DNA from: Rhizophagus irregularis
Taxonomy: Eukaryota > Glomeromycota > Glomeromycetes > Glomerales > Glomeraceae
Reading direction: 5' to 3'
Length of the DNA stretch: 64,000 nucleotides
Assembly: GCF_026210795.1 (NCBI RefSeq)
Contig: NC_089431.1
Span: 1,426,001 to 1,490,000 of the forward strand
Part shown: piece by piece, positions 1 to 10,179 of the stretch
Numbering within the stretch: the first letter of the stretch is position 1
Layout of the letters: each line of letters starts with the position of its first letter
Program-made: the position numbers and the translations under genes
The notes under the pieces: generated by a model
What the model was told of the DNA's origin: nothing
The model's database searches: none
Seen by the model: only the letters and a program-made list of their open reading frames with translations

Positions 1-1629
1 TTTTAAGAGAAAGAAATTTCCTTATGTTCGGGTAATACAATATATTTTTGGCTTAATAATGACAAATTAATAAAACAAATTATTTTTAGAAATATAAAAA
101 AAAAGATACCCTTTTTTTTTACCTAATCTGAATTTTTTGGGGGATTACCACATTTACCACAGTAAATTCCTAAATAAAAAAAACTCCGATTTAAAAAAAT
201 AAATATTTGGTACTAACAATTTATCACGACATGATTACTTGCAGATATAATAGGTATAATTAAAATAAAAAGTGATAAAAATGGAATGTTCCAAAAAAGA
301 TTATGTTATATACCGGCAATTCACTATTTGGATTATTATTATTTTTTTTTTCATTCTATGATAATACTATTTACATTAAATCAATCATTTTTTTTTATTG
401 TTTGGTCGTACAAATAGTAGTTCTCTCCATTTTCACTCTTTGACATTAATTATTATTATTATTATTTTCTTGTGTAATTCAAAAATTGCCGTATTTGTTT
501 TTTTTAAAAAAAAAGTTTTTGTTTAAATGAAATTTTTTACATTTTGTTATTTATTTTACGTTACTAACGATGTAAATAAAAAAAAATTAACTCTAACATA
601 CATATACCAAAAATTTTATTACTATTGAACGAAAACTTCTAGTACCAAACGATCGTCTAACTTTTTTTACTTTTTTCCGAATGATTGATTTCATTAACGT
701 GAAACCATAAACAAACAAAGAAAAATTATATTTACAAAATATATTATTTAGATAATCATTAAAAAATGATTTTTGTCAATAGTTAACATACAATGATTTA
801 AATATTACCCGGTGATACATATTTTCGGATAATAGATTATGATGGTAATAGTTCTATTGGTTCTCATATAAAAATTATAAAGAAATGTAACGATTATAAT
901 CAGTAATGGTTCCGATCTTTATCACTTTTCACTCTTACGTCACATCTTGTCATACTCCTCATTGAACTTTTATTAGGAGAATTGTTTATGTAACAAAGTT
1001 TTCGCGATTAAAAATAATATATATTACAAAGTATGAAGTTTCTATAATGGAAATACTAACAAGTAAATATAATATATATATATATTCGTACTGTTAAGTG
1101 TTAGCAAGCAAGACTTCGAGAGTGTCAAAGAAAAATAATAAATTGGCAAACAAGAAAATCTCCGTAAGCGCATGCTTTACGATACTTATCATACATCATA
1201 TGATATTTGCCAAGCGTTTGCCAAGAATTAATTTTATTACCTTTATTTGATAATTAATTAATTAATTATAACTAGTTAAGATTTACAGTATCGCAAGTAA
1301 CATAAATCAAAAAATGGCTTTTTCTTTCTTCCTTAAAAGACCAGCTGAAACCTTTCAATTTGTTTATCAAAGAAGTGAAAAAAGGTTAGTTAATTTTTGA
1401 TAGATTTGCAGGACACTTTTATAATTCCGCTTTTATCTTACAAAGCTTTAATTATGTCACAAAAATTCTTGTATATCACTTCTTCACGTGATATATTATG
1501 ACGCGAAAATAAATTAAATGGTTAATACCTACAGAATTTCCTACATTATAAATAAATCCTACCTTGTATAATTGATTCCAATATCAGTATAATAGAAAAT
1601 AGACAAGAATGAAATGAAATGATTTACGT

Positions 1630-2248
1630 GGGTATCGGGACTTTTTCGCCAAAGTCCATTTCACCGAACCCATTTCGACGAAGCTATTTCGCCGAAGCAA
1701 TTTCGCCGAAGGGAATTCGTTGAATTGCCATTACAAACATTTTACCAAACGACTATTTTGTCGAAGGAACATTTCGTCGAAGCCATTTATACCATCAATT
1801 TTTTTTTTCGTGTTTATAAATTGAAAGCAACGTAATTATGCTATAAATGAATGGAAATCGACGAAGGAATTTTTTTGTTTTTCCTTTTTCTTTTATACAA
1901 GATAAACGAATTATTTTACATTAGATTATTTGTGATTCGCGGAATTTATTAGATCGAAAAATAGTAAAAGGAAATATAATTTTTTCCCACATCATCTGTC
2001 ATTCCAAGGAACCCCATATGGAAAATTTATTTTAAGTTTAAATAAAAATAACAAAATCATAATATTCCAAAACATAAAATAGTTTAAAGAGAATTTGTTC
2101 TTTGACCATTTTTTATTTTCTTTGTATCGAATTGTTAATGCACTTTCGGCGAAATATCCTTCGACAAAATTGACGATTCGGAAAAAGAACTCGACGAAAT
2201 GTCCATTCGGCGAAATGTCCATGGTTTTGGTGAAACGTACTGTAACCA
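1630..2248. mobile_element. TIR element rich in TTCGCCGAA motifs, copy 1
   Basis: The left end begins GGGTATCGGGAC followed by repeated units such as CATTTCGCCGAAG. The right end holds the same motif inverted (CGGCGAAATGTCC) and stops at GTACTGTAACCA. The two ends are imperfect inverted repeats of each other, with an AT-rich core between. A related copy with the same termini lies at 33042-33888 and a truncated one near 27990-28123. No transposase is encoded, so this looks like a non-autonomous element. Target-site duplications are not clear. Confidence 0.6.
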
Positions 2249-2569
2249 TAATCGTGTACGCATTATCTAACGTGTTTTGTACTTCTGAACTAAATTTAAG
2301 TTTAATGTTTAACACTGCATAAAATATCCCCTTTTTAACGTACCCACTTTAAAAAATCCGGGTACACAGTTAATTTGGTAGAATTAAGCCGGTTTAGGAT
2401 AAATTTGTCCAAAATTCATAAAAAGTAACCCATCACATATCCAATATAACATCTTCATTAATCATAGAGATCCCCTTCATATTCATTATCATAATTATGA
2501 TCAGTCATTTTCATATTTTTCATATGATTCGCTACCATATATATCATTATTATGTCGAAAGTCAACTTG

Positions 2570-2700
2570 CAAGACTAATACAAGATCGACAACAAATCCA
2601 AAATCCTGACAAGTCCTTGTCGGTATAATGATTTGTCGGGATTTTGATTTGTCGGATTTTGACTTGTCAAGATTTTGTTGTCGGTCTTGTGTCAGTCATT
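2570..2700. repeat. Imperfect palindrome with GACAAGTC/TTGTCGG motifs
   Basis: The left arm reads ACAAGATCGACAACAAATCC and continues to TGACAAGTC. The right arm carries the reverse order, GACTTGTCAAG then TTTTGTTGTCGGTCTTGT. Several TTGTCGG units lie between the arms. This fits a foldback or MITE-like repeat. I see no coding sequence in it. Confidence 0.5.
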
Positions 2701-4005
2701 CAAATGATTTTCGAGATTTCGTACCAAAACCCATTATATCACCATCTTCCGTCAGTCCAGGAGTAGTTGCGCCTTAATTTTGGCCATAAGTATTATCTCA
2801 ATTTTTAAACCTGGTTTTTTATAAAAGACAGTATATTTTATGCTATTTAGAAATAATCATTAGCATATTATAAATTTATAATAAATTAATTAATTGGATT
2901 TATTGATCTAATAATATATGTAAATATCAGTTATTAATAAAGTTTTTTATATTTTATATTCAATTATCTTATTATCGGTTAGTAATCATGAAGATTTAAT
3001 ATACAATTGTTATTTGGTCGGTTATCTCATATTACTATATACTAGCATAATAATAAAATTATTGAATAATGGCGGGAATTTATTGTAAAAATTACATGAA
3101 CGGTCCCGTCAAACCGATAGTAATAATATTTTTTTTATTTTTTTTTTTTTACGGCAAAGAGACTTCAAATTGAAGCAGCACGTTGTTTATTAAACTTTAT
3201 TAAATTCTATATACTAATTATAAATAAGATAATAATATTATTGGATGATAAACCAAATAATAGACTACGCGCCCTATTAAATATAAGGCAATATATATAA
3301 AAAAATTTACTAAATTATCTTATTTATCGATTATCATATAATATATATCAGGACTTTACCATTCCGCGGGCTGTAGTGGCCTTTGAGTGAGACCTCGTAC
3401 CTAATATGGTGGTATGGAAGGGTACTAGATGGTCGGTGTTACTTGACGAAACCTTTTAACTCTGGCCAAATTGTAATTTTTGGCCAAACTAAGAACAAGA
3501 TAGATTTAATATAAAAAAAAATTTTATTTGTTATGTTATATCTTGCCGTGATGTTTACCATAAAGTAACTAAGAAATAACTGCAATCCTATCCCTATAAA
3601 AAAAATTCTGGAAAAAAACTCCGATAAATGAATATTTTTCTAGTTTTCATTGTTTTCATTCCGAACAAACTCAGATACGTGATCATTTTTCTGAGAAAAT
3701 TTTTATAGAGTATTCGTAATGTTAATTCTTATCTGATAAGGTCTTTACTGACATCAAATTCTAACGGAAGGCAAAAGCTATCATTAAATTTAAGTCCAAA
3801 TAACGTCAACAAAAGTACAATATAATTTACTGCGCATCAAAAATCCGATTGGAAAAAAAACAAGATTATTAATAAAATGTATATAACGGATTATATAACG
3901 TATTAAACGATAAGAACGCTTTCAGTTATTATGTATGACATGTAATTATATGTTACATATGCATGGGCTACGAAAAAAAATTTTTTTCTGTTTCAGAAAA
4001 TAAAA

Positions 4006-4140
4006 TTAGGTTAGGATTAGGGTTAGTACTAAGATTAGTATCCAATAATCCTAACTCTAACCTAATACTCACATAATATTAACTCTAACCTTAATCTTAA
4101 CTCTAACCTCTTAACTCTAGCCTAATCCTAACCCTAAGCA
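4006..4140. repeat. Interstitial telomere-like repeats, inverted
   Basis: The left part has degenerate G-strand units (TTAGG, TTAGGG, TTAG). The right part has C-strand units (CCTAACTC, TAACCTAA, AACCCTAA). The block is thus two telomere-like tracts head to head, in degenerate TTAGGG-type repeats. Unique-looking sequence lies on both sides, so it is internal. Confidence 0.6.
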
Positions 4141-4305
4141 ACTCCTTAAATTACGCAAAAAATCCAATGCGAACTTAGCATTAGTATTGAACTTATTTTT
4201 TGTGTATCAATATTTTTTGCCTAATTTTACGACCCTTCACTTTCATACTGCACAACGAAATATTAGAAAGCTATAATAAACGGATTTCTTGGTTTTATCC
4301 AATGT

Positions 4306-4368
4306 ATACACCGATGGATTTTTTTGTCCACCGGTATAAAAAAAAAAGTATAAAATCCATCGGTGTAT
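4306..4368. repeat. 17-bp perfect inverted repeat (hairpin)
   Basis: ATACACCGATGGATTTT at 4306-4322 is matched by its exact reverse complement at 4352-4368, with a 29-nt A/T-rich loop. A further partial unit (ATACACCGATG) follows near 4407. It could form a stable hairpin in DNA or RNA. No gene is seen around it. Confidence 0.65.
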
Positions 4369-4858
4369 GCCAGTATGCATCACACACATAGAAATCTAAC
4401 TTCATATACACCGATGCTCCCTCCCCTTTGAGGGTTTTCCAACTTCTGAGGCATTGGTGAATATTTATTTTTCATTTTTCCGATCATTTCACTATATTTT
4501 CCCATGTTTCTTTTCCATTTCTTCGCAATATAAACCATCAACTATTCATTGATACATCGAATATACAGTAAATATTTATTACTTATTTACAGTACAAATC
4601 TATGTTAGCCAGAACCAATAATGGTTGGATGTTATACATTAGTTTTGTTTTTGGGGATAATAGATATAGTATATAGTAACTATATAAGATAAAGCATTGT
4701 GAAGAAAAAAAGAAGAAAGTAATCCTTAAAAGGGATTTGTCAATAAAAAAATCAAAAATAGTAAATAATATGATAAAGAGTTAGGGGTGAAATTCAAACA
4801 AGGAAGAAGTTACGATGATCATTGTCAGGAACTCACCGAATAAAATGATATATATATA

Positions 4859-4902
4859 TTTTTTTTTACCCTTTTTTTTTAAAAAAAAAGGGTAAAAAAA
4901 AA
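4859..4902. repeat. 44-bp perfect spacerless palindrome
   Basis: The arms are T9-ACCC-T9 and A9-GGGT-A9, meeting with no spacer between 4880 and 4881. It lies after a short TA-repeat run. Function unknown. Confidence 0.75.
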
Positions 4903-5307
4903 CTGAAGAGAATCCTGTAAAAACAAAAAAAACATAAACTAAATTCTTTTGACATGTGAAAAATTCATTCCAAAAGTGAAAATTTTATTGATCTTATTAT
5001 ATTTTTATTTATTTACTTATTAAAAAATATCAAATTATAATAAATATCTAAAAATATTTCGTTAGTTTATTTTAATTGGCAAGCAATTCAATCAAAATAA
5101 TAACAATATTATTATTATTATTATTATTATTACTACTTTAAAAAAGTTATTTACACAAATATTACTTTTTTACAATTTCAATCAAAGAAGAGAAAACTTA
5201 TATATCCTTATTGTACAACAAAAACATATGCTATATAAATTTTTCTATAAATAATAAATAAAAAATTTTCATTATAAAAATAAAATATAAATTGTCTATA
5301 ATATATT

Positions 5308-6159
5308 TTACAATTCATTATTACTATTATCAAATGGCAAGAAATCTTCGGTTAATAAATCCTGCTGATTATCATGTTTACATAAATCAAAAATGAATTC
5401 AACAGGTATTCCAGTTAAAAAGAAACAACCATTTGCTTTATCATACATTTGATCGAATAATAAAGGAAATTTTGGTTTAATAAAAGTCCATTTAAATAAA
5501 TTTAAATTCGAATTTAAAAATTCAGGATCAATTTTATATTGTTCATCATTAAATTCTTTGCATTTTAAATATTGTTGTTGTTGAATTTCTATTAATGATA
5601 ATATTCTTGATTGTTCTTTAATATAATATTGAATTTGTTGATTTAATTGTTGATTATTAATATTTTGAATATAAGTTGTTGTTTTAATATTAAATGCATT
5701 ATCCTTAATGTTATTGTTATTATTATATTGTTCGTAAGATAATAATTCATTTGAGGTCGTAATAGAAATTTGTTTTTGAACCAAAGGATTATTATATAAA
5801 TGTGAGGATAAATCATTAGAATGTTCGTAATCTTGTTCCATTTTTACTAATGATATTTCTAAAGGACTGGTAGGTAAAGAAGGATTAGAATTTAAAGTAG
5901 GATAAGAAGTAGTTGGAGTAAGGATTGGAGATAAAGATGATGATGAACAAGAAGAAAATGAAGTATCACAAGATAAAGAAGATTCATAAGAAGCATATAA
6001 AAAGGGGGAAGTAGGAGGAGTCGAAATTTGATTTTGGGAACATAAATTGTGATTATCGAGAAGTGTAGCTTGAATTAATCCAAAATCCTTATTATTTTGA
6101 GTTTGGACCATACGAGAGTTGAAGTCATTAGGAAAATTTGAATCATATTCATTAGTCAT
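5308..6159 (-). CDS. S/T/P- and Q/N-rich hypothetical protein
   Basis: This single open frame of 283 residues starts in an A-rich context at 6159. I do not recognise the family. The first third is rich in Ser, Thr and Pro and contains many SP/TP pairs (for example STPPTSP and LTPTTS), which suggests phosphorylation by proline-directed kinases. A VKME tetrapeptide matches the sumoylation consensus. The middle is rich in Asn and Gln. The C-terminal 80 residues (around FKWTFIKPKFPLLFDQMYDK) look folded and end in an acidic tail. The composition would suit a nuclear regulatory protein, but that is inference. The length of the frame in such AT-rich DNA and the organised composition argue that it is a real gene. 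TATATA-rich sequence lies just upstream (about 6215-6290). Confidence 0.6.
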   Translation of the reverse strand: MTNEYDSNFPNDFNSRMVQTQNNKDFGLIQATLLDNHNLCSQNQISTPPTSPFLYASYESSLSCDTSFSSCSSSSLSPILTPTTSYPTLNSNPSLPTSPLEISLVKMEQDYEHSNDLSSHLYNNPLVQKQISITTSNELLSYEQYNNNNNIKDNAFNIKTTTYIQNINNQQLNQQIQYYIKEQSRILSLIEIQQQQYLKCKEFNDEQYKIDPEFLNSNLNLFKWTFIKPKFPLLFDQMYDKANGCFFLTGIPVEFIFDLCKHDNQQDLLTEDFLPFDNSNNEL

Positions 6160-7730
6160 TTTTTTTTTGTTTTATAAAAAAAAAAGAAGAAAAGGAACTT
6201 TTTTTAAAAGAATACTTTTGTATATATATATATGTATATAATGTATTATACATACATACATATATATCTATATATATATAATTTTTTTTTTAATGTATAA
6301 ATAAATAAACAATAAATAATTATTATATTATTAAAAAAAAAAAAAACGACAAAATAAAATTTCTAGAGCTATGAAAGAAAGTAATCATTACTACATATGA
6401 TCATTTTAGAAAACAATGCATGTATTATTATTTATCTTTATTTAGACGTAATAAACAAAAAAAAAATTTTTTTGCATGGTTTAAAAAAAGCTTTCGTAGT
6501 ACATTTTGTTCTAAAAATGTTTAGCATCATATTTCCCCTTTCTTTGGCTTTTTGTTTGTGTATTTTCTCTCCTTATTCACTATTGGAAATACTACGCCAA
6601 ATAATGGAGTTAAGTAAATCCTTGCAGAATGTGAAAAAGTATTTTTGAAACATTATATTGTGAAAGGTTGATATAATTATTTTAGGATTTAAATGGATAT
6701 TATTTGAATATTTATTTGAAACATATTATTTATAAATTTCAGCCGTTAATCCGTAAGTCATACCTGTTTTTCATCATTTATGCATTAATGTAAATTATAA
6801 TAAATTTGGTGTTATGTGTGAAAATAATATTCATTTGTCCATTCAAAATGTCAAAATATCCTTTTGTAGATTATATATATCAATCATATATGGTATGAAT
6901 GTATATTGGAAATTTCTAATTAACTTTAACCCATGAAATTAAATTAAATCCATACTAATCAAAACTTGATGATATTCAATGTTCATTATATGTATTATAT
7001 GTGTATTCTATATATGCACACAATATTTTTCCTCGGAATTTAAATGTTGAACTTTTTTATCATTTTAACAATATTTATTATAAATTGTAATAATATTTGT
7101 CGATAAAGAAAGCGTGTATGAATTTGATTGGTTATCATTAACTTCATTAACTTTAATGACCGAGTGTAATACGAAATGTTTTGTTTATACTAAATTTGTA
7201 AAAATTGACATTTTTGTACAATGTTAAATTCATTACTGCGGATTCTTATTACGTTGAGGTTAAAAATGTAGATCTAGATGAGAGTTTTTGGAAACAATTA
7301 ACAATTATTGTAAGTTTTGTAAAATGACAAAATGTGATCAAAAAAGGAATACAGGTTGATATTGATAAAAAAAATTTTCCGAAATTCATATTAACAAAAT
7401 TGATCTTACACGTTAAATAATTAAAAAAAATAAGGTAACACGAAAATTGTCTTTTACTTTAAAAAATTAAAACTGTCTTTTCAATATATAAAATATATAA
7501 TAAAAAAAAACAAAGAGATACCAAAAATGTCATTATTGTTATTACGAAACAAATCTAATCCCCGAATTCGAATTTTCATTCGGCTATTCAAAAAATTAGT
7601 AATCATTTAATCATTGAAATTTTTTGATATAAATATGGTTACAAATCAAAAGAAATGTATCTAAAAAAATAAAAATCATATCATACTCTAATATTTTTCT
7701 TGAATTTTTCTTTTTGAAAAAAAAAGAAAG
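6160..7730. other. Intergenic, divergent promoter region
   Basis: This 1.6 kb separates the orphan gene (-) from the HMG-box gene (+). It is AT-rich with TA repeats near 6215-6290. A short open frame at 6397-6648 has no family motifs and I do not call it. No RNA gene or repeat pair was recognised. Confidence 0.5.
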
Positions 7731-8288
7731 ATGGAAAATACCTTTATTACCATGTTACCTGATTATAAATCATCCACGAAAAGAAATTGTAGAAACTATC
7801 TTCACGAAGAAATCAATCAATCGGAATTTCTTCAAGTCATTAAGAATCCACCATGTGAATTATATTTAGAAGTTGATAATTTATTATCTTCCCCATCCGA
7901 ATTAACAAAGCATAAATTTAAACCGCCACGAAGTCAAAATTCGTACATTTTATATCGACGTAATGAGTCAAAACGACGAAATCAGTTAGGATTACCAAAT
8001 GATCTTAAAAGAGCATCCAAAGAAATTAGTGAAATGTGGCGCAACGAGCCTCCAAGAATTAAAAATTTTTTTCGAATCTTGGCAGCTGAAGGAGACAGGA
8101 GACATCGTTTAAAATTTCCCGATTATAAATTCGATCCGATAAGAAAAAACAGCAGTTTTAAAGTCAAATATAATCATGGAAATTTTGAAGTTAATAATAA
8201 AAGAAAATATCAAAAAAACGCGTTGATTAATCAATCTCAATCGAATATTGTATTTGTAAACGAAATCATCAAGCATAATGACTTGTGA
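7731..8288 (+). CDS. MATA-type HMG-box DNA-binding protein
   Basis: The 185-residue single-exon protein carries one HMG box at about residues 63-135. It begins KPPRSQNSYILYRR and runs through EISEMWRNEPP to RRHRLKFPDYKFDP. This matches the fungal mating-type (MATA/Mat1-Mc, matMc) subclass, whose signature is R-P-x-N-x-(F/Y)-I-L-Y-R at the start and H-x-x-x-(F/Y)-P-x-Y at the end. Such proteins bend DNA as sequence-specific transcription factors. The N-terminal 60 residues and the basic tail after the box show no other domain. The start is in a good context (AAGATGG). Arbuscular fungi carry many MATA-HMG paralogues, so presence alone does not mark a mating-type locus. No homeodomain gene lies next to it. 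Confidence 0.85.
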   Translation: MENTFITMLPDYKSSTKRNCRNYLHEEINQSEFLQVIKNPPCELYLEVDNLLSSPSELTKHKFKPPRSQNSYILYRRNESKRRNQLGLPNDLKRASKEISEMWRNEPPRIKNFFRILAAEGDRRHRLKFPDYKFDPIRKNSSFKVKYNHGNFEVNNKRKYQKNALINQSQSNIVFVNEIIKHNDL

Positions 8289-9451
8289 ATTAATTTATTT
8301 TAAAACGTAAAATAATAAATCATATAATTATATTACATGTTATTTATATCGAAACTATTTTTTCAGAAACCCGTAAGTCATAGAGAAAATGTTATATTGC
8401 TAGGAATTGACTGAGATTTAGAACAAATTATTACAATCACTATAATCATTACTGTATATCATTTACTATATTAAATAAATAAATAAATAAATTTTAATAA
8501 TTTTAATACAAATATCAATGAAGGATATTTTTAGTATTTTAATAAAGTCATAGGATAAAAGTACCTCAGGTGCACTGCACTTATGATTATCCAGGGTCCT
8601 AGTTATTGTCAGTATTTGCCGCGCAAAATGTGACTGTTTCGTACTGTACAATAGAAAATGGCGTTTTAACGTAAATTTCCAAAATAAATAGTAAGAATAA
8701 GTGATAACAACCTTAACTAAACTCCGTAACAAACATTGTTTACAGTTTTTGTCATTCATATTTATTTAGTCTTGTCCCCCATTTTTAGTTTAATATATCA
8801 TCTCTTTGATATTATTTGCTCCGGCTGCCTTATTTTATATTTTAGATCTTTTCCCCCAATTTCAATTGTGTTCCAGATTACTAATATTTGTTCGGAATTC
8901 GGATTTGGATGAAACGTTTCATATTTTAAATTTTTTGATAATAAGTTCGCCCGAAACACCAAACGCCAAACTTAGATTATAAAAGAAAAACTTTGATTAC
9001 GAAAGAAAGTCTAGAGATGGATGGTAGTAGAAAATGTTGTACAATATACATGAAACATATTTTCCAAAAAAGGATATAATGATGAGGCCCAAAATAGTTT
9101 TCTAATACGTATAAAATATTAAAGGTTTAAAGTATAACAATTACAAACCAAAGAATTGTTTTAACGTTAGAAATGACAAACGTACCGAAACATGTTTAAG
9201 ATTTCGGATTTTTCCGTCTCAATTATTCAATAGGGTTGAAATTACCCTTTTCATAATTTCCAGAGTAACATAAATAAAACAATCTTCATCAAATCTAATC
9301 TCTCCTTATCTTTTTTTTTCTTCGATTTTTTTACCTGTTCATTTTTGAAACTGGTTTGAAACCGTAAGTAAAATATTTTAATAGTATTTTTCTAATTTAA
9401 TAAATAAAATTTCATTTATTACAATATAAAGATCGACTACTTATTTATTAG
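8289..9451. other. Intergenic region without recognised genes
   Basis: This 1.2 kb follows the HMG gene. A 97-codon open frame on the minus strand (8466-8759) shows no family motif and is probably chance. I see no RNA gene. Confidence 0.5.
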
Positions 9452-9604
9452 GGTATTGCTAAAGCTCACCAGTGGTGATGGTCACCAATACCAGCATTAT
9501 GATGTACTTTTGGCCAGAATTAAAAATCTAATAAAATACTGGCCGGCATTACATCATAAATTCACCACTGGTGACCGGCACCGCCGGTGATATTTAGTAA
9601 TACC
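9452..9604. mobile_element. Short TIR element (MITE-like), 153 bp
   Basis: The ends GGTATTGCTAAA and TTTAGTAATACC are inverted repeats with one mismatch. Inside them lies a second inverted pair around CACCAGTGGTGA and TCACCACTGGTGA. The size, palindromic body and lack of coding sequence fit a miniature inverted-repeat element. Confidence 0.6.
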
Positions 9605-9707
9605 ATATTTATTATTATTCAGATTAATATGAATAGCAAAATTTAATAGAATTATCTATTGAACGGTTGACTAATTGACTAATTCAAATTACTGTAAATA
9701 TAACTAA

Positions 9708-10060
9708 TATTTCGTGGATCCCGTGATGGATTTATAGCTAGTAATGCACTATAATAGTCGTCAAAGTAAAAGATAGTAATGAAAGTCTTGAAGGATATAA
9801 TCCAATTATTGCATGGAAAGTTGGTAAATATATATAATTCCACTAAAGATAGTTTTCGAGAATAATAATAAAATTGGAAATCCTATTGTTTAAATCGTGT
9901 GATTGATTAAAAACACGATTTGGTAATGGTGACCTTTATTTATTAAGTAACAACATATATAATAATAGCGTTTAGAGTAAAAATTCCTATGCTAAATTGA
10001 TTAGAAAAACCGAAAATGAATTTTTTGCGGAAAATTTAGGATTTGTGATATTCCAGATAA
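9708..10060 (+). pseudogene. TLDc-domain remnant upstream of the BTB array
   Basis: The sequence follows the 3' part of the neighbouring BTB-BACK-TLDc genes. It contains TTCGTGGATC, then GATAGTAATGAAAGTCTTG, GGATATAATCCAATT, a CACTAAAGATAGTTTTCGAG block and GATTAGAAAAACCGAAAATG. Several stops and indels break the frame. The BTB and BACK parts are missing. It is followed by the same promoter block as the intact genes, so it is the left-most decayed member of the array. Confidence 0.7.
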
Positions 10061-10077
10061 ATTACTAAAATAAACTG

Positions 10078-10116
10078 GAGTCACGTTATCAATGATTTTA
10101 ACCTTTTATATATAAA
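10078..10116 (+). promoter_or_regulatory. Array promoter, copy 1 (GAGTCACGTTATC plus TATA)
   Basis: GAGTCACGTTATC at 10078-10090 is followed by a TATATATAAA box ending at 10116, about 64 nt before the ATG of the first BTB-TLDc gene. The same pair of blocks precedes the second and third genes. Confidence 0.65.
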
Positions 10117-10179
10117 GTTTGATCATTCACACCATTTACACATGAATTCTTTTTTCTCATTTCTTTTAATAGAATAAAA

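Larger units (their letters stand above)
1..5307. other. Gene-poor AT-rich stretch with palindromic repeats
   Basis: No convincing gene is seen in this 5.3 kb. Open frames here are short, lack family motifs and partly lie inside repeats. It holds a TIR-bearing element (1630-2248), an imperfect palindrome (about 2570-2700), telomere-like repeats (4006-4140), a hairpin (4306-4368) and a perfect A/T-rich palindrome (4859-4902), listed separately. The remainder is homopolymer and AT-rich sequence. Confidence 0.6.

Noticed and set aside
1314-1385. Exon-like frame MAFSFFLKRPAETFQFVYQR ending in a GTTAGT donor
   Set aside because: The only nearby acceptor leads to an immediate stop, and no family match is apparent.
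1992-2322. Open frames on both strands
   Set aside because: They lie in the core and right end of the TTCGCCGAA element and have no protein-like features.
4006-4140. True chromosome end
   Set aside because: Units are degenerate, change strand in the middle and have ordinary sequence on both sides.
8466-8759. 97-codon frame on the minus strand
   Set aside because: No motif, low-complexity tail, no supporting splice or context.
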